64,000 bases of DNA from Planctomycetota bacterium (lineage in GTDB: Bacteria > Planctomycetota > JAJSAM01 > JAJVHW01): contig JAJFFG010000050.1 in the NCBI GenBank assembly GCA_021776825.1, positions 248,001 through 312,000 on the forward strand. Direction: 5' to 3'. This document shows positions 51,932 to 60,920 of this stretch, one piece after another (position 1 is the first letter of the stretch; each line of letters starts with the position of its first letter). Under the pieces are notes generated by a model. That model was not told the DNA's origin. It saw only the letters and a program-made list of their open reading frames with translations, and did no database searches. Made by a program: the position numbers and the translations under genes.

Positions 51932-52291
51932 TTGAGCTGCCACGGCCGCCTGCGCGTACGTCGCGGAGACGAGCAGAACGACCTCGGTCGGCGCTATCCG
52001 ATCTTCGTGAACGACGAGCAGGTGGCCGAACTCAAGCGCGGTGCCTTCTGGGAACGGAGCGTCGAGCCGGGACGCTACACCGTGCAGGCGCGACTGGACT
52101 GGTGCTCCAGCCCCGCCGTGACTGTGGACGTCATGCCCGGAGAAACCGTGACGCTTCACGTCGAGAACTCGCTGCACGGGTGGCGCGCCTGGCTGTTCCC
52201 CTTCGTGATCACGAACAGTCGCGACCACTACCTGAAGATGCGCGTCCTCGGTGCGGTGGAACTGCCGCCCCAGCGCGCGCGCCATGGCTGA
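51932..52291 (+). CDS. Small beta-rich conserved protein of unknown function
   Basis: A 119-residue protein starting at TTG two bases after the aminopeptidase stop, so probably translated by coupling. The core reads 'RYPIFVNDEQVAEL', 'VEPGRYTVQARLDWC' and 'VTVDVMPGETVTLHVEN', a pattern seen in small conserved proteins that look like a single beta sandwich. The end has a Trp/Phe-rich stretch 'HGWRAWLFPFVITNSRDHY' that may contact a membrane. I cannot assign a function. Confidence 0.7.
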   Translation: MSCHGRLRVRRGDEQNDLGRRYPIFVNDEQVAELKRGAFWERSVEPGRYTVQARLDWCSSPAVTVDVMPGETVTLHVENSLHGWRAWLFPFVITNSRDHYLKMRVLGAVELPPQRARHG

Positions 52292-52440
52292 TCGACGCGA
52301 GCATCGGATCCTGCCACGCCCCGGTGCCGATCGGTTGTTCCGCGCGCGCGGCGGTGACGTCTCACGCGTCGGTGGCCTGACAGCCTGACTCGCCCGGCGC
52401 GCGGCATGGCACCTGCGCAGGGACTCGTGGAGGTGTCCCC

Positions 52441-52665
52441 ATGTCCCTGCTCGCATCGTTCCTCGGCATCGTCGTCTTTCTGTCGGCTGTCGTTCTGTCG
52501 GTCGTCGTCCTGCTGCAATCGCCCAAGGGCGGCGGCTTCGCGGGCATCCTCGGCGCCGCTGGCGAACAGGCGATCGGAACAGCCGAGGCTCCCGTCCGTC
52601 GCTTCACCGCCGGCGTCGCCGCCCTGTTCGCCTCGGCCGCGCTCGTTCACTCGTTCGTGATCTGA
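52441..52665 (+). CDS. secG: Preprotein translocase subunit SecG
   Basis: SecG is the small accessory subunit of the SecYEG channel. The 74-residue protein has two transmembrane helices (about 3-25 and 52-72) joined by the conserved cytoplasmic loop 'LLQSPKGGGFAGILGAAGEQ'. Its length and loop motif are typical. A GGAGG site lies about 8 bases before the ATG. Confidence 0.92.
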   Translation: MSLLASFLGIVVFLSAVVLSVVVLLQSPKGGGFAGILGAAGEQAIGTAEAPVRRFTAGVAALFASAALVHSFVI

Positions 52666-52754
52666 ACGCGTTGATCCGACGCGCGTACCCGATCCGCGGG
52701 CCGGGTCGCGTACGCTCTCTCCGTGTCATATCGACAACTCGGGAGGGCGGATCC

Positions 52755-52880
52755 GTGTCGAACAAGAAGGGCTGGCACTACCACGGTTTGATGGGCATCT
52801 GCTACGGCAACATCCCGGTCGGGATCATCGTCGGCGTTGGTGTGTTCGTGCAGGTGATGCTCTTCTTCTTCTTCAACTAG
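52755..52880 (+). CDS. Very small membrane protein
   Basis: A 41-residue product from a GTG preceded by GGGAGG at 8 bases. A short hydrophilic start (SNKKGWHYHG) is followed by one long hydrophobic helix ending in Phe-Phe-Phe-Phe-Asn. Position after secG suggests cotranscription, and a role with the translocon is possible but unproven. No family is recognised. Composition and the ribosome site argue that it is real. Confidence 0.55.
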   Translation: MSNKKGWHYHGLMGICYGNIPVGIIVGVGVFVQVMLFFFFN

Positions 52881-52904
52881 GCGACGCATCCGCGCCGCGA
52901 GCGA

Positions 52905-54431
52905 TCAGAGCCCGGGGACCTTGCGCAGCCGGTAGACGTGGGGCGCTCCTTGCGGTCCGTTGTCGTGAACAATGAGCACCTCGTACGCGGACTCCGTGTC
53001 ATCGACGATGCAGAGCCCCTCGGGAGTCCCGTGTCCGTGGGCGGGGACGGTGCCGAGCAGCGTGACGCGCCCGAGGGGCTCATCGTTCTCGTCGCGCACT
53101 CCCGGCAGCATGTCGCCGCCGTCCCAGTGGACGATGCGCGCCGAGCCGACCGCGTCGCCGACGGGTCCCGTGAGGATCAGGAAGCCAGTCGCGCAGCGCG
53201 CGAGACCGCGCACACCCTGACCGTCGAGGTCGACGAACAGGACGCGGTGGTCCTTCACCGACTTCCACTTCTTGCTGGGATGCACGCGCACGATCGGCGT
53301 GAGGTTGCCGCGCAGGACCGGCCCGCGCAGGCCGAGATACAACTGCTCGCCGTCGACGGCCAGCCCCTCGATGTCGACGCCGTTCTCCTTGCTCGGGACG
53401 CCCGTCGCGTGACCGAGCATCGGGTCGTTCTCGAGCAGCGAACTCAGGTCGAGCGCATCGACGTCGCCCCCCCGCAGCATCCCCGACTCGTCGATGGAAA
53501 CGCGGAAGAGACGGTTGCGCTGATCGTGCCCGCCGCGCGTCACTGTGCCGAGCCGGTCGCGGTTCTCCTTGTAGGGCTTGCCGCGTCGCGCGCGGCGACG
53601 TACGGCACTGTGCGATCCGACGACGTAGACGTGCTTCTCGTCCGACGCCAGGCCCTCGAGATCCAACTCGTCCACGAGCAACGGGTCCGCGGGGAGGTCG
53701 AGCGCGGGACGCGCACTCCAGCTCTGTTCGTCCGCGGTCTGGGCCCAGCGTTGGATCGCGGTGCCCTCGTCCCCGCACACGACGATGCCGCCCGCCGCGA
53801 GGGTCACGCCGCTCACGTTGTCGCGGCCGTCCTTGCCCTTGCCGGCGACCGAGCCCGTGACGACGAGTCCGCCGAGGTCCGTCACCGGGCCGTATCGATG
53901 TCGGCGGACCGTCGTCGTCTCATCGGTCACGTGCAGGACGATCAGGTTGTCGAACTCGTCGCGCTCGACTTCGAACGCTCCGTTGCCACCGAGGTGTTCG
54001 ACGATGCGCGGGACCGTGTTGGAGTGCCCCACCACGAGCACGGCGCGCCCGTCGAACGCAGCCAGCAACTCCTCGCGCGCCGGAAGGGGATCTCCGTCGC
54101 CACGCCGCCCGGCGCGGTACGAAGTGGTCTCGAGTCCAGCGCTTCCGGCGGTCGGCCCCGCCGTCATCTGGGTGCGGCGGTACGACGTCGCAAACACCGC
54201 TGCCAAGTCGACGCCGCGCAGCGTGTCGCGCAGGTCGGCGGCGCGCGCCATCCCGAGCTCCGAGAGCGGCGGATCACGGTCGCTCTCGTCGGTCGTCGCC
54301 TTCTCGGCGTGGCGGACGACATAGATCGTCACCTCCGCATCGTGCTCGGCCATGGCGGACGACGAGCCAACGAGAACGCTACTGGCGCAGGCGAGCAATA
54401 GAGCGAGTCGAGTCGGTGCGTTCATGCGCAA
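52905..54431 (-). CDS. Secreted histidine-phosphatase/DUF3616 fusion protein
   Basis: The 508-residue product starts with a signal peptide (to about residue 28). A SixA-like histidine-phosphatase domain follows (about 34-180): RHG motif in 'YVVRHAEKATT', the second catalytic His in 'VLVVGHSNTVPRIVEHLGG', and Arg in 'ATSYRRTQMTA'. The remainder (about 195-508) resembles DUF3616, a beta-propeller-like domain ('DELDLEGLASDEKHVYVVGSHS', 'NGVDIEGLAVDGEQLYLGLRGP'). The two domains are normally separate proteins. Export suggests a periplasmic phosphatase; its substrate is unknown. Confidence 0.85.
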   Translation of the reverse strand: MRMNAPTRLALLLACASSVLVGSSSAMAEHDAEVTIYVVRHAEKATTDESDRDPPLSELGMARAADLRDTLRGVDLAAVFATSYRRTQMTAGPTAGSAGLETTSYRAGRRGDGDPLPAREELLAAFDGRAVLVVGHSNTVPRIVEHLGGNGAFEVERDEFDNLIVLHVTDETTTVRRHRYGPVTDLGGLVVTGSVAGKGKDGRDNVSGVTLAAGGIVVCGDEGTAIQRWAQTADEQSWSARPALDLPADPLLVDELDLEGLASDEKHVYVVGSHSAVRRRARRGKPYKENRDRLGTVTRGGHDQRNRLFRVSIDESGMLRGGDVDALDLSSLLENDPMLGHATGVPSKENGVDIEGLAVDGEQLYLGLRGPVLRGNLTPIVRVHPSKKWKSVKDHRVLFVDLDGQGVRGLARCATGFLILTGPVGDAVGSARIVHWDGGDMLPGVRDENDEPLGRVTLLGTVPAHGHGTPEGLCIVDDTESAYEVLIVHDNGPQGAPHVYRLRKVPGL

Positions 54432-54450
54432 ACGCTACTCGTGGACCGGC

Positions 54451-55026
54451 TCACCCGCGGCCAGAGTTCCCGCCGGTCGTTGGCTCGCTCGGCGCGCCCG
54501 CGAGGAGGATCTCGTCGAGCACCCGGCTCGCGATGTTGATCTTCTTGGTGTAGCGCCACCCGTCGCGCCCGCGCTCGAGCTCGACGAACCAACGGTGGTG
54601 GCAGCGGTCCGCCAGCACGTAGGCCATCATGACTCCGCGACCCATCTTCTCGCTTCCGCCGCTCACCCAGAACAGCGACGAGCCGGGAGTGGCGTCGGCC
54701 ACGATCGGTCCGTACTTCTTCCCGACGTGAACGCGCGCGTGCGGTGAGACGACGTAGCGACTCGAGAGCTCATCGCGGTCGTACGCGAGTTCCTGTGGAA
54801 CGCGGTTCGGCATGATCGGCGGCAACCTGAGCCCACCGCTGGCCGCCCATCCGCCGAAGCCAAGCCAGCGATCTCCGAACCAGGTGTCGACCCGCACGAT
54901 GTACGCGTGTCCGGGAGCCGAGGTGCGAACGGCACCGAGCACCAGCGTGCGGACGATGCCTAGGAACGTCTCGTCGTCGCCAGGCAGGCGCGTGAGGAGG
55001 TCGTCGATCTCGAACACCTGGTTCAC
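54451..55026 (-). CDS. Protein of unknown function
   Basis: A 191-residue protein from a GTG five bases after the stop of the upstream metallopeptidase gene, so likely cotranscribed. The sequence 'VDTWFGDRWLGFGGWAASGG', 'LPPIMPNRVPQELAYDRDE' and 'SSLFWVSGGSEKMGRGVMMAY' shows a soluble globular protein rich in aromatic residues with no signal peptide. I do not recognise a family. A longer frame upstream overlaps the neighbour and is not favoured. Confidence 0.65.
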   Translation of the reverse strand: MNQVFEIDDLLTRLPGDDETFLGIVRTLVLGAVRTSAPGHAYIVRVDTWFGDRWLGFGGWAASGGLRLPPIMPNRVPQELAYDRDELSSRYVVSPHARVHVGKKYGPIVADATPGSSLFWVSGGSEKMGRGVMMAYVLADRCHHRWFVELERGRDGWRYTKKINIASRVLDEILLAGAPSEPTTGGNSGRG

Positions 55027-55031
55027 CGTGG

Positions 55032-56780
55032 CTACTTCGGCATCGGTGGGACTTCCGTCCCCTTTGCCTCGGCCTGCGCTCGCGTGACCAGCCACTGGCA
55101 GTGCGCGCGCCACTGCTTGTTGAACTTGTCCCACTTCACGCGGCCCCACGCCGTCTGGAACGCGTCGGCATGCGTGGCGCCGGAGGAGAGTTCCTTGAAG
55201 TACTTCAGCAGTGACTTCGCGTAGCGCTTCTTCGCGCCCTCGATGCAGAAGTGCACGAGTGTCCAGGACGCGGCGTAGTTCTCACCCGGCGAGTTCGGCG
55301 GCTTGCCGCCGTAGCGTGGATCGCTCGATGGGTGCCCCATGAAGACGCGCGCCGAACGCTGCATCAGATCCTCGGCGCGTGGCCACCGGCCGTTACCAAG
55401 CATCTTGCGGACAAGTCCGATGCGCCACGGGTTCGTCTGTCCCACCTTGACCGACTTGCCGCTCTTCTTCAGCGTGCTCGCGCCGAAGTACTCGCCCTGA
55501 CCCTCGTTGAACCAGTGCGGCGCTCCGGCGACGAAGTAGTCGATGTACTGATGGAACGCCTCGTGCCACGCGACGAGCTGCGTGTCCTCGAAGGTCTTGT
55601 TCTCGAAGAACACGAGGTGCTTCACGAGCGACACGTAGACGCCGCCCGTCTGGCGAGCCAACTGTGGCTGGCGTAGCACGCGTGTGAACCAGTCGACGTA
55701 GCCCGCGCGGTCCTTGAACACGAGCACCGGGAAGCGCAGTTTCTTGCCGCGCGTCTTCGACTTGCCCGTCTTCGAGAACGAGTACTGGCGGTCGTACTCC
55801 TTGTAGATGAGCTCGAGGCGCTCCCCCATGAGCTCGGCGTACTCCTGCGAGATGTCCGTCATCACGCGGTAGTGATCGGTCTCCGCGACGAACTCGGTGC
55901 CCCAGCCGGGACCGTTCACGATGCCCTTGATGATCGGGCGCAGGTCGTTGCCCTGGATGAGCGTCGAGTCGGCCCACCGCTCCCATGCCTCCTGCTGCGT
56001 GGCGGGCTTCTCCTCGGCCTCCTTCAGACGCTTGGCGAACTCGGCGCGCGTGGCGACCTGGCCCTCCTCCGGCGGCAGCGTCAGCAGGCGATCGAGGCCT
56101 TCGATGCAGCCCTGGAAGTCGAGCTCGAGGAGGTCGAGGTAGGCTTCGTTGAACAGCGCGTCCTTGCAGGCGGGATCGAGCTCGATGGCCATCTCGACGT
56201 ACTCGCGCGCGTCGCCCAGCCGGCGCATGTAGAAGTACGCCTCGCCGACGCCGTTCGTCGCCTCGGCACTGTCGGGCTCGAGCTTCAGCGCATCCCGGAA
56301 CCGGCCCAGCGCCTGCAGCCAGTTCTTCTCCGCGATGTAGGCCGTCGCTCGCTCGATCAGGTCCTGGGCCTCGCCGACTCGCAGCGTGTCGATCTGACGT
56401 TGGACCGGGGCCGCGCGGGGTTCGAGCCCGGGGTCGGCCCGCAGTGCGGCAGCCAGTAGCTGCTCGGCCTCGAGCCGCAGACTGTGGTCGCCGGCGTACA
56501 CCGCGAGTTCGAACAGCTTCGGCCCCGCGTCGAGCGGCGTGATCGAACGCTGCGCCGCGAGCCACGAGGGTGCGTCGAGGTCCTTCCAGAGCAGGCGGAA
56601 CTCGCCACCGCCACTGCGCTTCAGCGTGAAGCCGTCGGCGTCCTCGGCCGTGACCGAACCCGTGAACTCACCACCGCTGTCGAGCTTGATCGTGACGTCC
56701 TCGGCCAGGGCGCTGGCACCGAGGCCCCAGAGGAAGATCGCGGCGAGGAGCGCGGGCAGGAGAGTGGTGCGGAACGACAT
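55032..56780 (-). CDS. Secreted DUF1570 zinc metallopeptidase with TPR region
   Basis: The 582-residue product has a signal peptide (to about residue 26), a small beta domain (about 28-75), TPR-like helices (about 80-235: 'WLQALGRFRDALKLEPDSAE', 'ARE'-type second helix), and a gluzincin catalytic domain. The zinc site HEAFHQYIDYF is near 402 and the third ligand Glu sits in 'HWFNEGQGEYFG' near 423. Family members are mostly planctomycete and little studied. The gene at 34204 is a relative that has lost these residues. Confidence 0.85.
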   Translation of the reverse strand: MSFRTTLLPALLAAIFLWGLGASALAEDVTIKLDSGGEFTGSVTAEDADGFTLKRSGGGEFRLLWKDLDAPSWLAAQRSITPLDAGPKLFELAVYAGDHSLRLEAEQLLAAALRADPGLEPRAAPVQRQIDTLRVGEAQDLIERATAYIAEKNWLQALGRFRDALKLEPDSAEATNGVGEAYFYMRRLGDAREYVEMAIELDPACKDALFNEAYLDLLELDFQGCIEGLDRLLTLPPEEGQVATRAEFAKRLKEAEEKPATQQEAWERWADSTLIQGNDLRPIIKGIVNGPGWGTEFVAETDHYRVMTDISQEYAELMGERLELIYKEYDRQYSFSKTGKSKTRGKKLRFPVLVFKDRAGYVDWFTRVLRQPQLARQTGGVYVSLVKHLVFFENKTFEDTQLVAWHEAFHQYIDYFVAGAPHWFNEGQGEYFGASTLKKSGKSVKVGQTNPWRIGLVRKMLGNGRWPRAEDLMQRSARVFMGHPSSDPRYGGKPPNSPGENYAASWTLVHFCIEGAKKRYAKSLLKYFKELSSGATHADAFQTAWGRVKWDKFNKQWRAHCQWLVTRAQAEAKGTEVPPMPK

Positions 56781-56879
56781 CGGTCGTCATGCTACGGGAT
56801 CGCCCGAACGCGCCGCCGGAACGGCCCAGCCGGAACAGAGCAGCCAGAACAGAGCAGCCGAGGCGTCCAAGGATGTGAC

Positions 56880-58475
56880 GTGAGTAGAGGGACCCGCCGC
56901 AGCGTCTTCGTCCGCAAGGTCTTCGTCCGCACAGGCGTCGTGATCGCACTCGTTGCGGTCGGACTGATCGCTGCGTGGTGCTCCGACGCGTGGGTGATCA
57001 GGAACGACGGACCGATCACGTCCGACGACGTAGTCGTGCCTCCGGATCCTCCGCCCGCGCCCCGTGTGCGCGCCGCGACGCCGGTCGTCCAACCGGAGCC
57101 GCCTGCGACCCCGACCGCGATCCCGAACGATCCGCCACCACCTCCGGCCCCGGCGCAGTCCCTCGTGCGCGTTCGCGTGCTTGATGCCACCGGCGCCCCC
57201 GCAGCGGACGCGATGGTTTCTGTGGTCGATCGTCGCGTCTCGCACAACGAGGGCGGCGGTGAGCTGACGTCGGGGCGGACGGACGCAGAGGGAACCGCCG
57301 AACTGCGCATCGACGGCGATCAGAGCATCGCGGTCGTCGCACGGAAGGGTGCGTGGGCAGCCGTTCGCGGCAACTACGCGGCGCGCACGAAGGCGCCGCT
57401 CGACGTCGAGCTCCGCCTCGTCGAGGCGCCGCCGATCCGTGGTGTCGTGCGCTACCGCGACGGTGTGCCGGTGGCGGGAGCACCGGTCATCGGGTGGTTC
57501 CAAACAGCGCCGCTCTCTCACTGGCAGCACTCCGTCGTCACGGTCACCGACCACGACGGCCGCTTCGCTCTGCACGGAGTACCCCTCGACCACCGGGCAC
57601 GGGAGGCGCCTGTCAAGGTGCCCCATGAGATGGGCGTTCGCTGGGGTACGTCGACCACGATCTCTCCCGGGGCGTTCGACGAGTTGGTCGTACTCGAGAT
57701 GCCGCGGCTGTGCCGACTTCGCGCGCGCTTCGTCGACGCTGATGGAGACGCGGTCGAACCGGCGCGGCTGACCTGGGTCTCGTCGTCGAACTCGTACGAC
57801 ACGGCGACGGATCGCGACGGTCGGGTGGAGATCTTCGTGCCGTACGCCACGTACTCCGTCGATCTCCGTTCGATGGACACGGTCGGCTGGTCTCGCAGCG
57901 ACATCGACCTGGCTCGCGCGGAACTGGATCTGGGGACGATCACGCTGGAAGAGGGCGTGGCAGTGCGCGGCGTCGTCCAGAACCCCGACGGCACGCCGGC
58001 CGAACGCGCGCAGGTCAGCGTCGATGGCGCGTGGTGGAACGTCGGGACCGACGCCGAGGGGCGCTTCGAGATCCTCCACTTGCATCCTGGCGCGCGCACG
58101 TTGACGGCACGATCGTCGGACGGATGGGCGTGGGAGGAGGACTACCACACCGTTCACCAGGTCGCCGCCCCCTCCGAAGGACTCGTCGTGCGGCTGGAGT
58201 CGGGGCGATTTCTCAGCATCTCGTTCGTGACGACCTCGGGCGAGCCGATCGCGGTGCGCAAGGTCCAACTCACCGTGCGCGACGTGGACGGATCGCGGGT
58301 CTTCGGCGCGACATTCGAGGGATTGGGCGAGGCCGTGCGACGGCGGATCAGCCGCGCCGGGACGTTCGACGTCGAGGTCACGGTCGACGACGACGAGCCG
58401 GTGCTCTTCGCGGGGGTGACCATCGACGACACGGGCGAGACCACGCTGAGCGTCCCGGTCACCCTGCTCGAGTAG
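56880..58475 (+). CDS. Membrane-anchored protein with carboxypeptidase-regulatory-like domains
   Basis: The 531-residue product (GTG start, AAGGATGTG-rich leader) has one N-terminal transmembrane helix (about 18-38) and a Pro-rich stalk (about 52-95). At least three beta-sandwich domains of the CarboxypepD_reg/transthyretin-like type follow: 'VRVRVLDATGAPAADAMVSV', 'IRGVVRYRDGVPVAGAPVIGW' and 'VRGVVQNPDGTPAERAQVSV'. Domains like these occur in surface adhesion or binding proteins; a function cannot be assigned. The longer upstream frame is antisense to the 55032 gene and rejected. The gene at 58536 looks like a damaged relative. Confidence 0.8.
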   Translation: MSRGTRRSVFVRKVFVRTGVVIALVAVGLIAAWCSDAWVIRNDGPITSDDVVVPPDPPPAPRVRAATPVVQPEPPATPTAIPNDPPPPPAPAQSLVRVRVLDATGAPAADAMVSVVDRRVSHNEGGGELTSGRTDAEGTAELRIDGDQSIAVVARKGAWAAVRGNYAARTKAPLDVELRLVEAPPIRGVVRYRDGVPVAGAPVIGWFQTAPLSHWQHSVVTVTDHDGRFALHGVPLDHRAREAPVKVPHEMGVRWGTSTTISPGAFDELVVLEMPRLCRLRARFVDADGDAVEPARLTWVSSSNSYDTATDRDGRVEIFVPYATYSVDLRSMDTVGWSRSDIDLARAELDLGTITLEEGVAVRGVVQNPDGTPAERAQVSVDGAWWNVGTDAEGRFEILHLHPGARTLTARSSDGWAWEEDYHTVHQVAAPSEGLVVRLESGRFLSISFVTTSGEPIAVRKVQLTVRDVDGSRVFGATFEGLGEAVRRRISRAGTFDVEVTVDDDEPVLFAGVTIDDTGETTLSVPVTLLE

Positions 58476-58535
58476 ACCCCGCTCGAGTAGACCGTTCGCT
58501 CCCCCACCGCGTCGACGTCCCAGCCAATCCGTGCG

Positions 58536-59102
58536 ATGCTGGACACCGGGTCGCTCGACGAGATGCGCGCGAACGAACACCTGTCCTCTCTGCTCGCGGT
58601 GATGGCGGTCCTCGCCGTCCCGGTGATCGTCGTCGTGGCGATCGGGCGTCACGGCCCCGGAGCCGATGGTTCGCGTCGTCGCCACGACTCCTCCGACACT
58701 GGCTCCTCCGTCGACTCTGCCGGAGATCGCGCCACCGTCGACGCTGGCCATCCGCACTGGTCCGGCGACCGTCCACGTGGTCGGCACCGCGCTGCGCGAA
58801 GACGGCAGACCGTGCGCCGGTTCGCCCGTGCTCGCGGTCCCCCAGTCACCGGCACCGTCGTCGACAGCCGCGGCCGTCCGGTGGTGAACGCGCTCATCCG
58901 GTACGGAGTCGGCAAGCGGAGGTGGGACGTCTTCTGTGACGAGAACGGTCACTTCGAGATTGCTGCTACCCCGTCGCGGCGCACGCGCATCTGGGCCGAC
59001 ACGTTCGCGCCCGGATTTGACCGGGACGATCGAGAGACCGCGGTGGTCGACGTCTCGCCGCCCGTCTCCGATCTCCGCATCCAGCTCACTCCGCAGGACT
59101 AA
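58536..59102 (+). pseudogene. Probably frameshifted relative of the 56880 protein
   Basis: The open frame has a plausible start and transmembrane helix ('SSLLAVMAVLAVPVIVVVAI') and a plausible end ('VTGTVVDSRGRPVVNALIRY' through 'DLRIQLTPQD'), but its middle (about 58660-58835) is Arg/His-rich nonsense. In that stretch the +1 frame instead gives a Pro/Thr stalk and 'VHVVGTALREDGRPCAGSPV', the start of a carboxypeptidase-regulatory domain. Two compensating shifts, near 58655 and 58830, would explain this. The domains would then be too close together to be whole, which suggests decay rather than only sequencing error. Confidence 0.5.
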
Positions 59103-59180
59103 CCCTCCGGCGTCGCCCATTCCTTTCCCGGGCCAGCACCCTGCCGAGAATGTCGGGCTCGCCGGCGTCCTGCCTGCTCG

Positions 59181-59237
59181 AAGCGGAAGGACAGCCCGGA
59201 CGCGGAAGGACATCCCCGAAGCGGAAGGACATCATGG
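59181..59237 (+). promoter_or_regulatory. Triplicated 19-base unit carrying the gcvT ribosome site
   Basis: Three copies of a 19-base unit (AAGCGGAAGGACAGCCCGG and two variants) lie head to tail, the third ending in the gcvT ATG. Each contains GGAAGGA, a ribosome-binding motif. Only the third copy is at a working distance (about 6 bases) from the ATG at 59234. Confidence 0.75.
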
Positions 59238-60373
59238 CCAAGACCACCCCTCTTCACTCGACGCACGTCTCTCTCGATGCGCGGATGATCGACTTCGGCG
59301 GCTGGGACATGCCCATCCAGTACGAGGGCATCGTCTCGGAGTGCGCCACCACGCGCCAGCGGGTCGGCATCTTCGACATCGGCCACATGGGGCGGCTCGA
59401 GTTCTCCGGTCCGCAGGCGGTGGAGGCCCTGGACTACTGCGTGTCCTGCAACGTCGCGGCGCTCACGGACGGTCGCGTGAAGTACGGCCTGATCCTGACC
59501 GAGCGCGGCACGGCGATCGACGACGTGCTCGTCTACAAGGACATCGATCGAGTGCACGTCGTCGTCAACGCGGGCAACCGCGACGTCGACCGCGAGCACT
59601 TCCGCAAGATCGTCGCCGAGAAGGGCTTCGACTGCCTGGTCATCGACGCCGCCTGCCCCCAGGAGCCTCACCAGGGGCACTCGTTCCTGGGTGTTCCGCA
59701 GACGATGCTGGCGCTCCAGGGCCCGAACTCGGAGACGCTGCTGCAGCGTGTCGTCAACACCGACACCGTGGTCTCGGAGCTGCGCTACTACCGCATGATG
59801 CGCACGACGATCCTCGGGCTGAACTGCCTCGTGAGCCGCACCGGCTACACTGGCGAGGACGGCTTCGAGATCTTCTTCGATCTGCGCGAGGCGCAGCGCA
59901 TGTGGGATCTGCTGCTCTCGCAGGGCGAGGACCTCGGGATCAGCCCGGTCGGACTCGGCGCCCGCGACACCCTGCGCACCGAGGCTGGGATGCCGCTCTA
60001 CGGCAACGAGATCGACCTCGAGACCACCCCCATTGAGGCTGGACTGCGCTTCGGCGTGGCGCTCAAGGGCGGCGACTACATCGGCAAGTCGGTGCTCGCG
60101 GACCAGGTCGAGAACGGCGTCTCGAAGAAGCTCGTCGGTCTCGAAGTGGACACGCGGCGCGTCCCGCGGCAGGGTTGCGCTCTGATGGACGGCGAGACGA
60201 CTCTCGGCGCAGTGACGTCGGGCACGTTCGCCCCCACGCTCGACAAGAACATCGCCATGGGCTTCGTACCCCCCTCGCACGCCGAGGTGGGCACGACGTT
60301 CGAGGTGGACATCCGCGGCAAGCGGCACGGGTGCACCGTGGTGCCTATGCCCTTCTACAAGCGCTCGAAGTAG
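59234..60373 (+). CDS. gcvT: Glycine cleavage system aminomethyltransferase (T protein)
   Basis: GcvT takes the aminomethyl group from lipoyl-GcvH, releases ammonia and forms 5,10-methylene-THF. The 379-residue protein starts 'TTPLHSTHVSLDARMIDFGG' and has 'GIFDIGHMGRLEFSGP' and 'SRTGYTGEDGFEIF', the folate-site motif with the conserved Asp. 'GLGARDTLRTEAGMPLYGNE' and 'GFVPPSHAEVGTTFEVDIRG' follow. The start is fixed by the adjoining GGAAGGA. gcvH follows by 27 bases. No gcvP lies in the window, so glycine decarboxylase is encoded elsewhere. Confidence 0.95.
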   Translation: MAKTTPLHSTHVSLDARMIDFGGWDMPIQYEGIVSECATTRQRVGIFDIGHMGRLEFSGPQAVEALDYCVSCNVAALTDGRVKYGLILTERGTAIDDVLVYKDIDRVHVVVNAGNRDVDREHFRKIVAEKGFDCLVIDAACPQEPHQGHSFLGVPQTMLALQGPNSETLLQRVVNTDTVVSELRYYRMMRTTILGLNCLVSRTGYTGEDGFEIFFDLREAQRMWDLLLSQGEDLGISPVGLGARDTLRTEAGMPLYGNEIDLETTPIEAGLRFGVALKGGDYIGKSVLADQVENGVSKKLVGLEVDTRRVPRQGCALMDGETTLGAVTSGTFAPTLDKNIAMGFVPPSHAEVGTTFEVDIRGKRHGCTVVPMPFYKRSK

Positions 60374-60400
60374 CCGGCTCGCCGGCACCGGAGGAGTTTG

Positions 60401-60784
60401 ATGCGTCCAGAGGGACTGAGGTTTTCGAAGAGCCACGAGTGGGTTCTGATCGAGAAGGACATCGCCACGACCGGCATCTCAGACTTCGCCGTGAAGGCGT
60501 TGTCGGACCTGGTCTTCGTGGACCTGCCGGCCGAGACGGACCTGCTCGAGCAGGGCCAACCGTACGCAGAGGTCGAGTCGGTCAAGGCCGTCTCCGACAT
60601 CTACGCGCCGCTCTCCGGTGAGGTGGTCGAGGTCAACGAGGAGGTCGGCGACGATCTCGACAAGGTCTCGAAGGACCCCTTCGGCGCCGGCTGGTTCGTG
60701 AAGTTCCGCATCAGCCACCCGAACGAGCTTGAGTCGCTGATGGACGAGGCCGCCTACAAGAAGCACTGCAAGGCCAACGGCTAG
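60401..60784 (+). CDS. gcvH: Glycine cleavage system H protein
   Basis: GcvH carries the aminomethyl group on a lipoyl arm between the P, T and L proteins. The 127-residue protein has 'SHEWVLIEKDIATTGISDFA' and the lipoyl Lys K62 in 'AEVESVKAVSDIYAPLSGEV', then 'GAGWFVKFRISHPNELESLM'. The ATG at 60401 follows a GGAGGAG site by about 4 bases; a TTG just before it is the only other option. Confidence 0.96.
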   Translation: MRPEGLRFSKSHEWVLIEKDIATTGISDFAVKALSDLVFVDLPAETDLLEQGQPYAEVESVKAVSDIYAPLSGEVVEVNEEVGDDLDKVSKDPFGAGWFVKFRISHPNELESLMDEAAYKKHCKANG

Positions 60785-60920
60785 CCCCGCTGATCGGGCG
60801 TGAACGAACGCCGCGTGGCAACCCGCCGCGCGGCGTTCGTGATTCCACCTGTTCTCTCCGCGAAGCGAGCTGAGCGCGTCACTGCCGAGGTCTCCGAGCC
60901 CGGCGCGTTAGATTGCGCGC

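Noticed and set aside
59103-59233. Possible glycine riboswitch upstream of gcvT
   Set aside because: The conserved core of glycine aptamers was not found; the leader holds only the triplicated 19-base unit.
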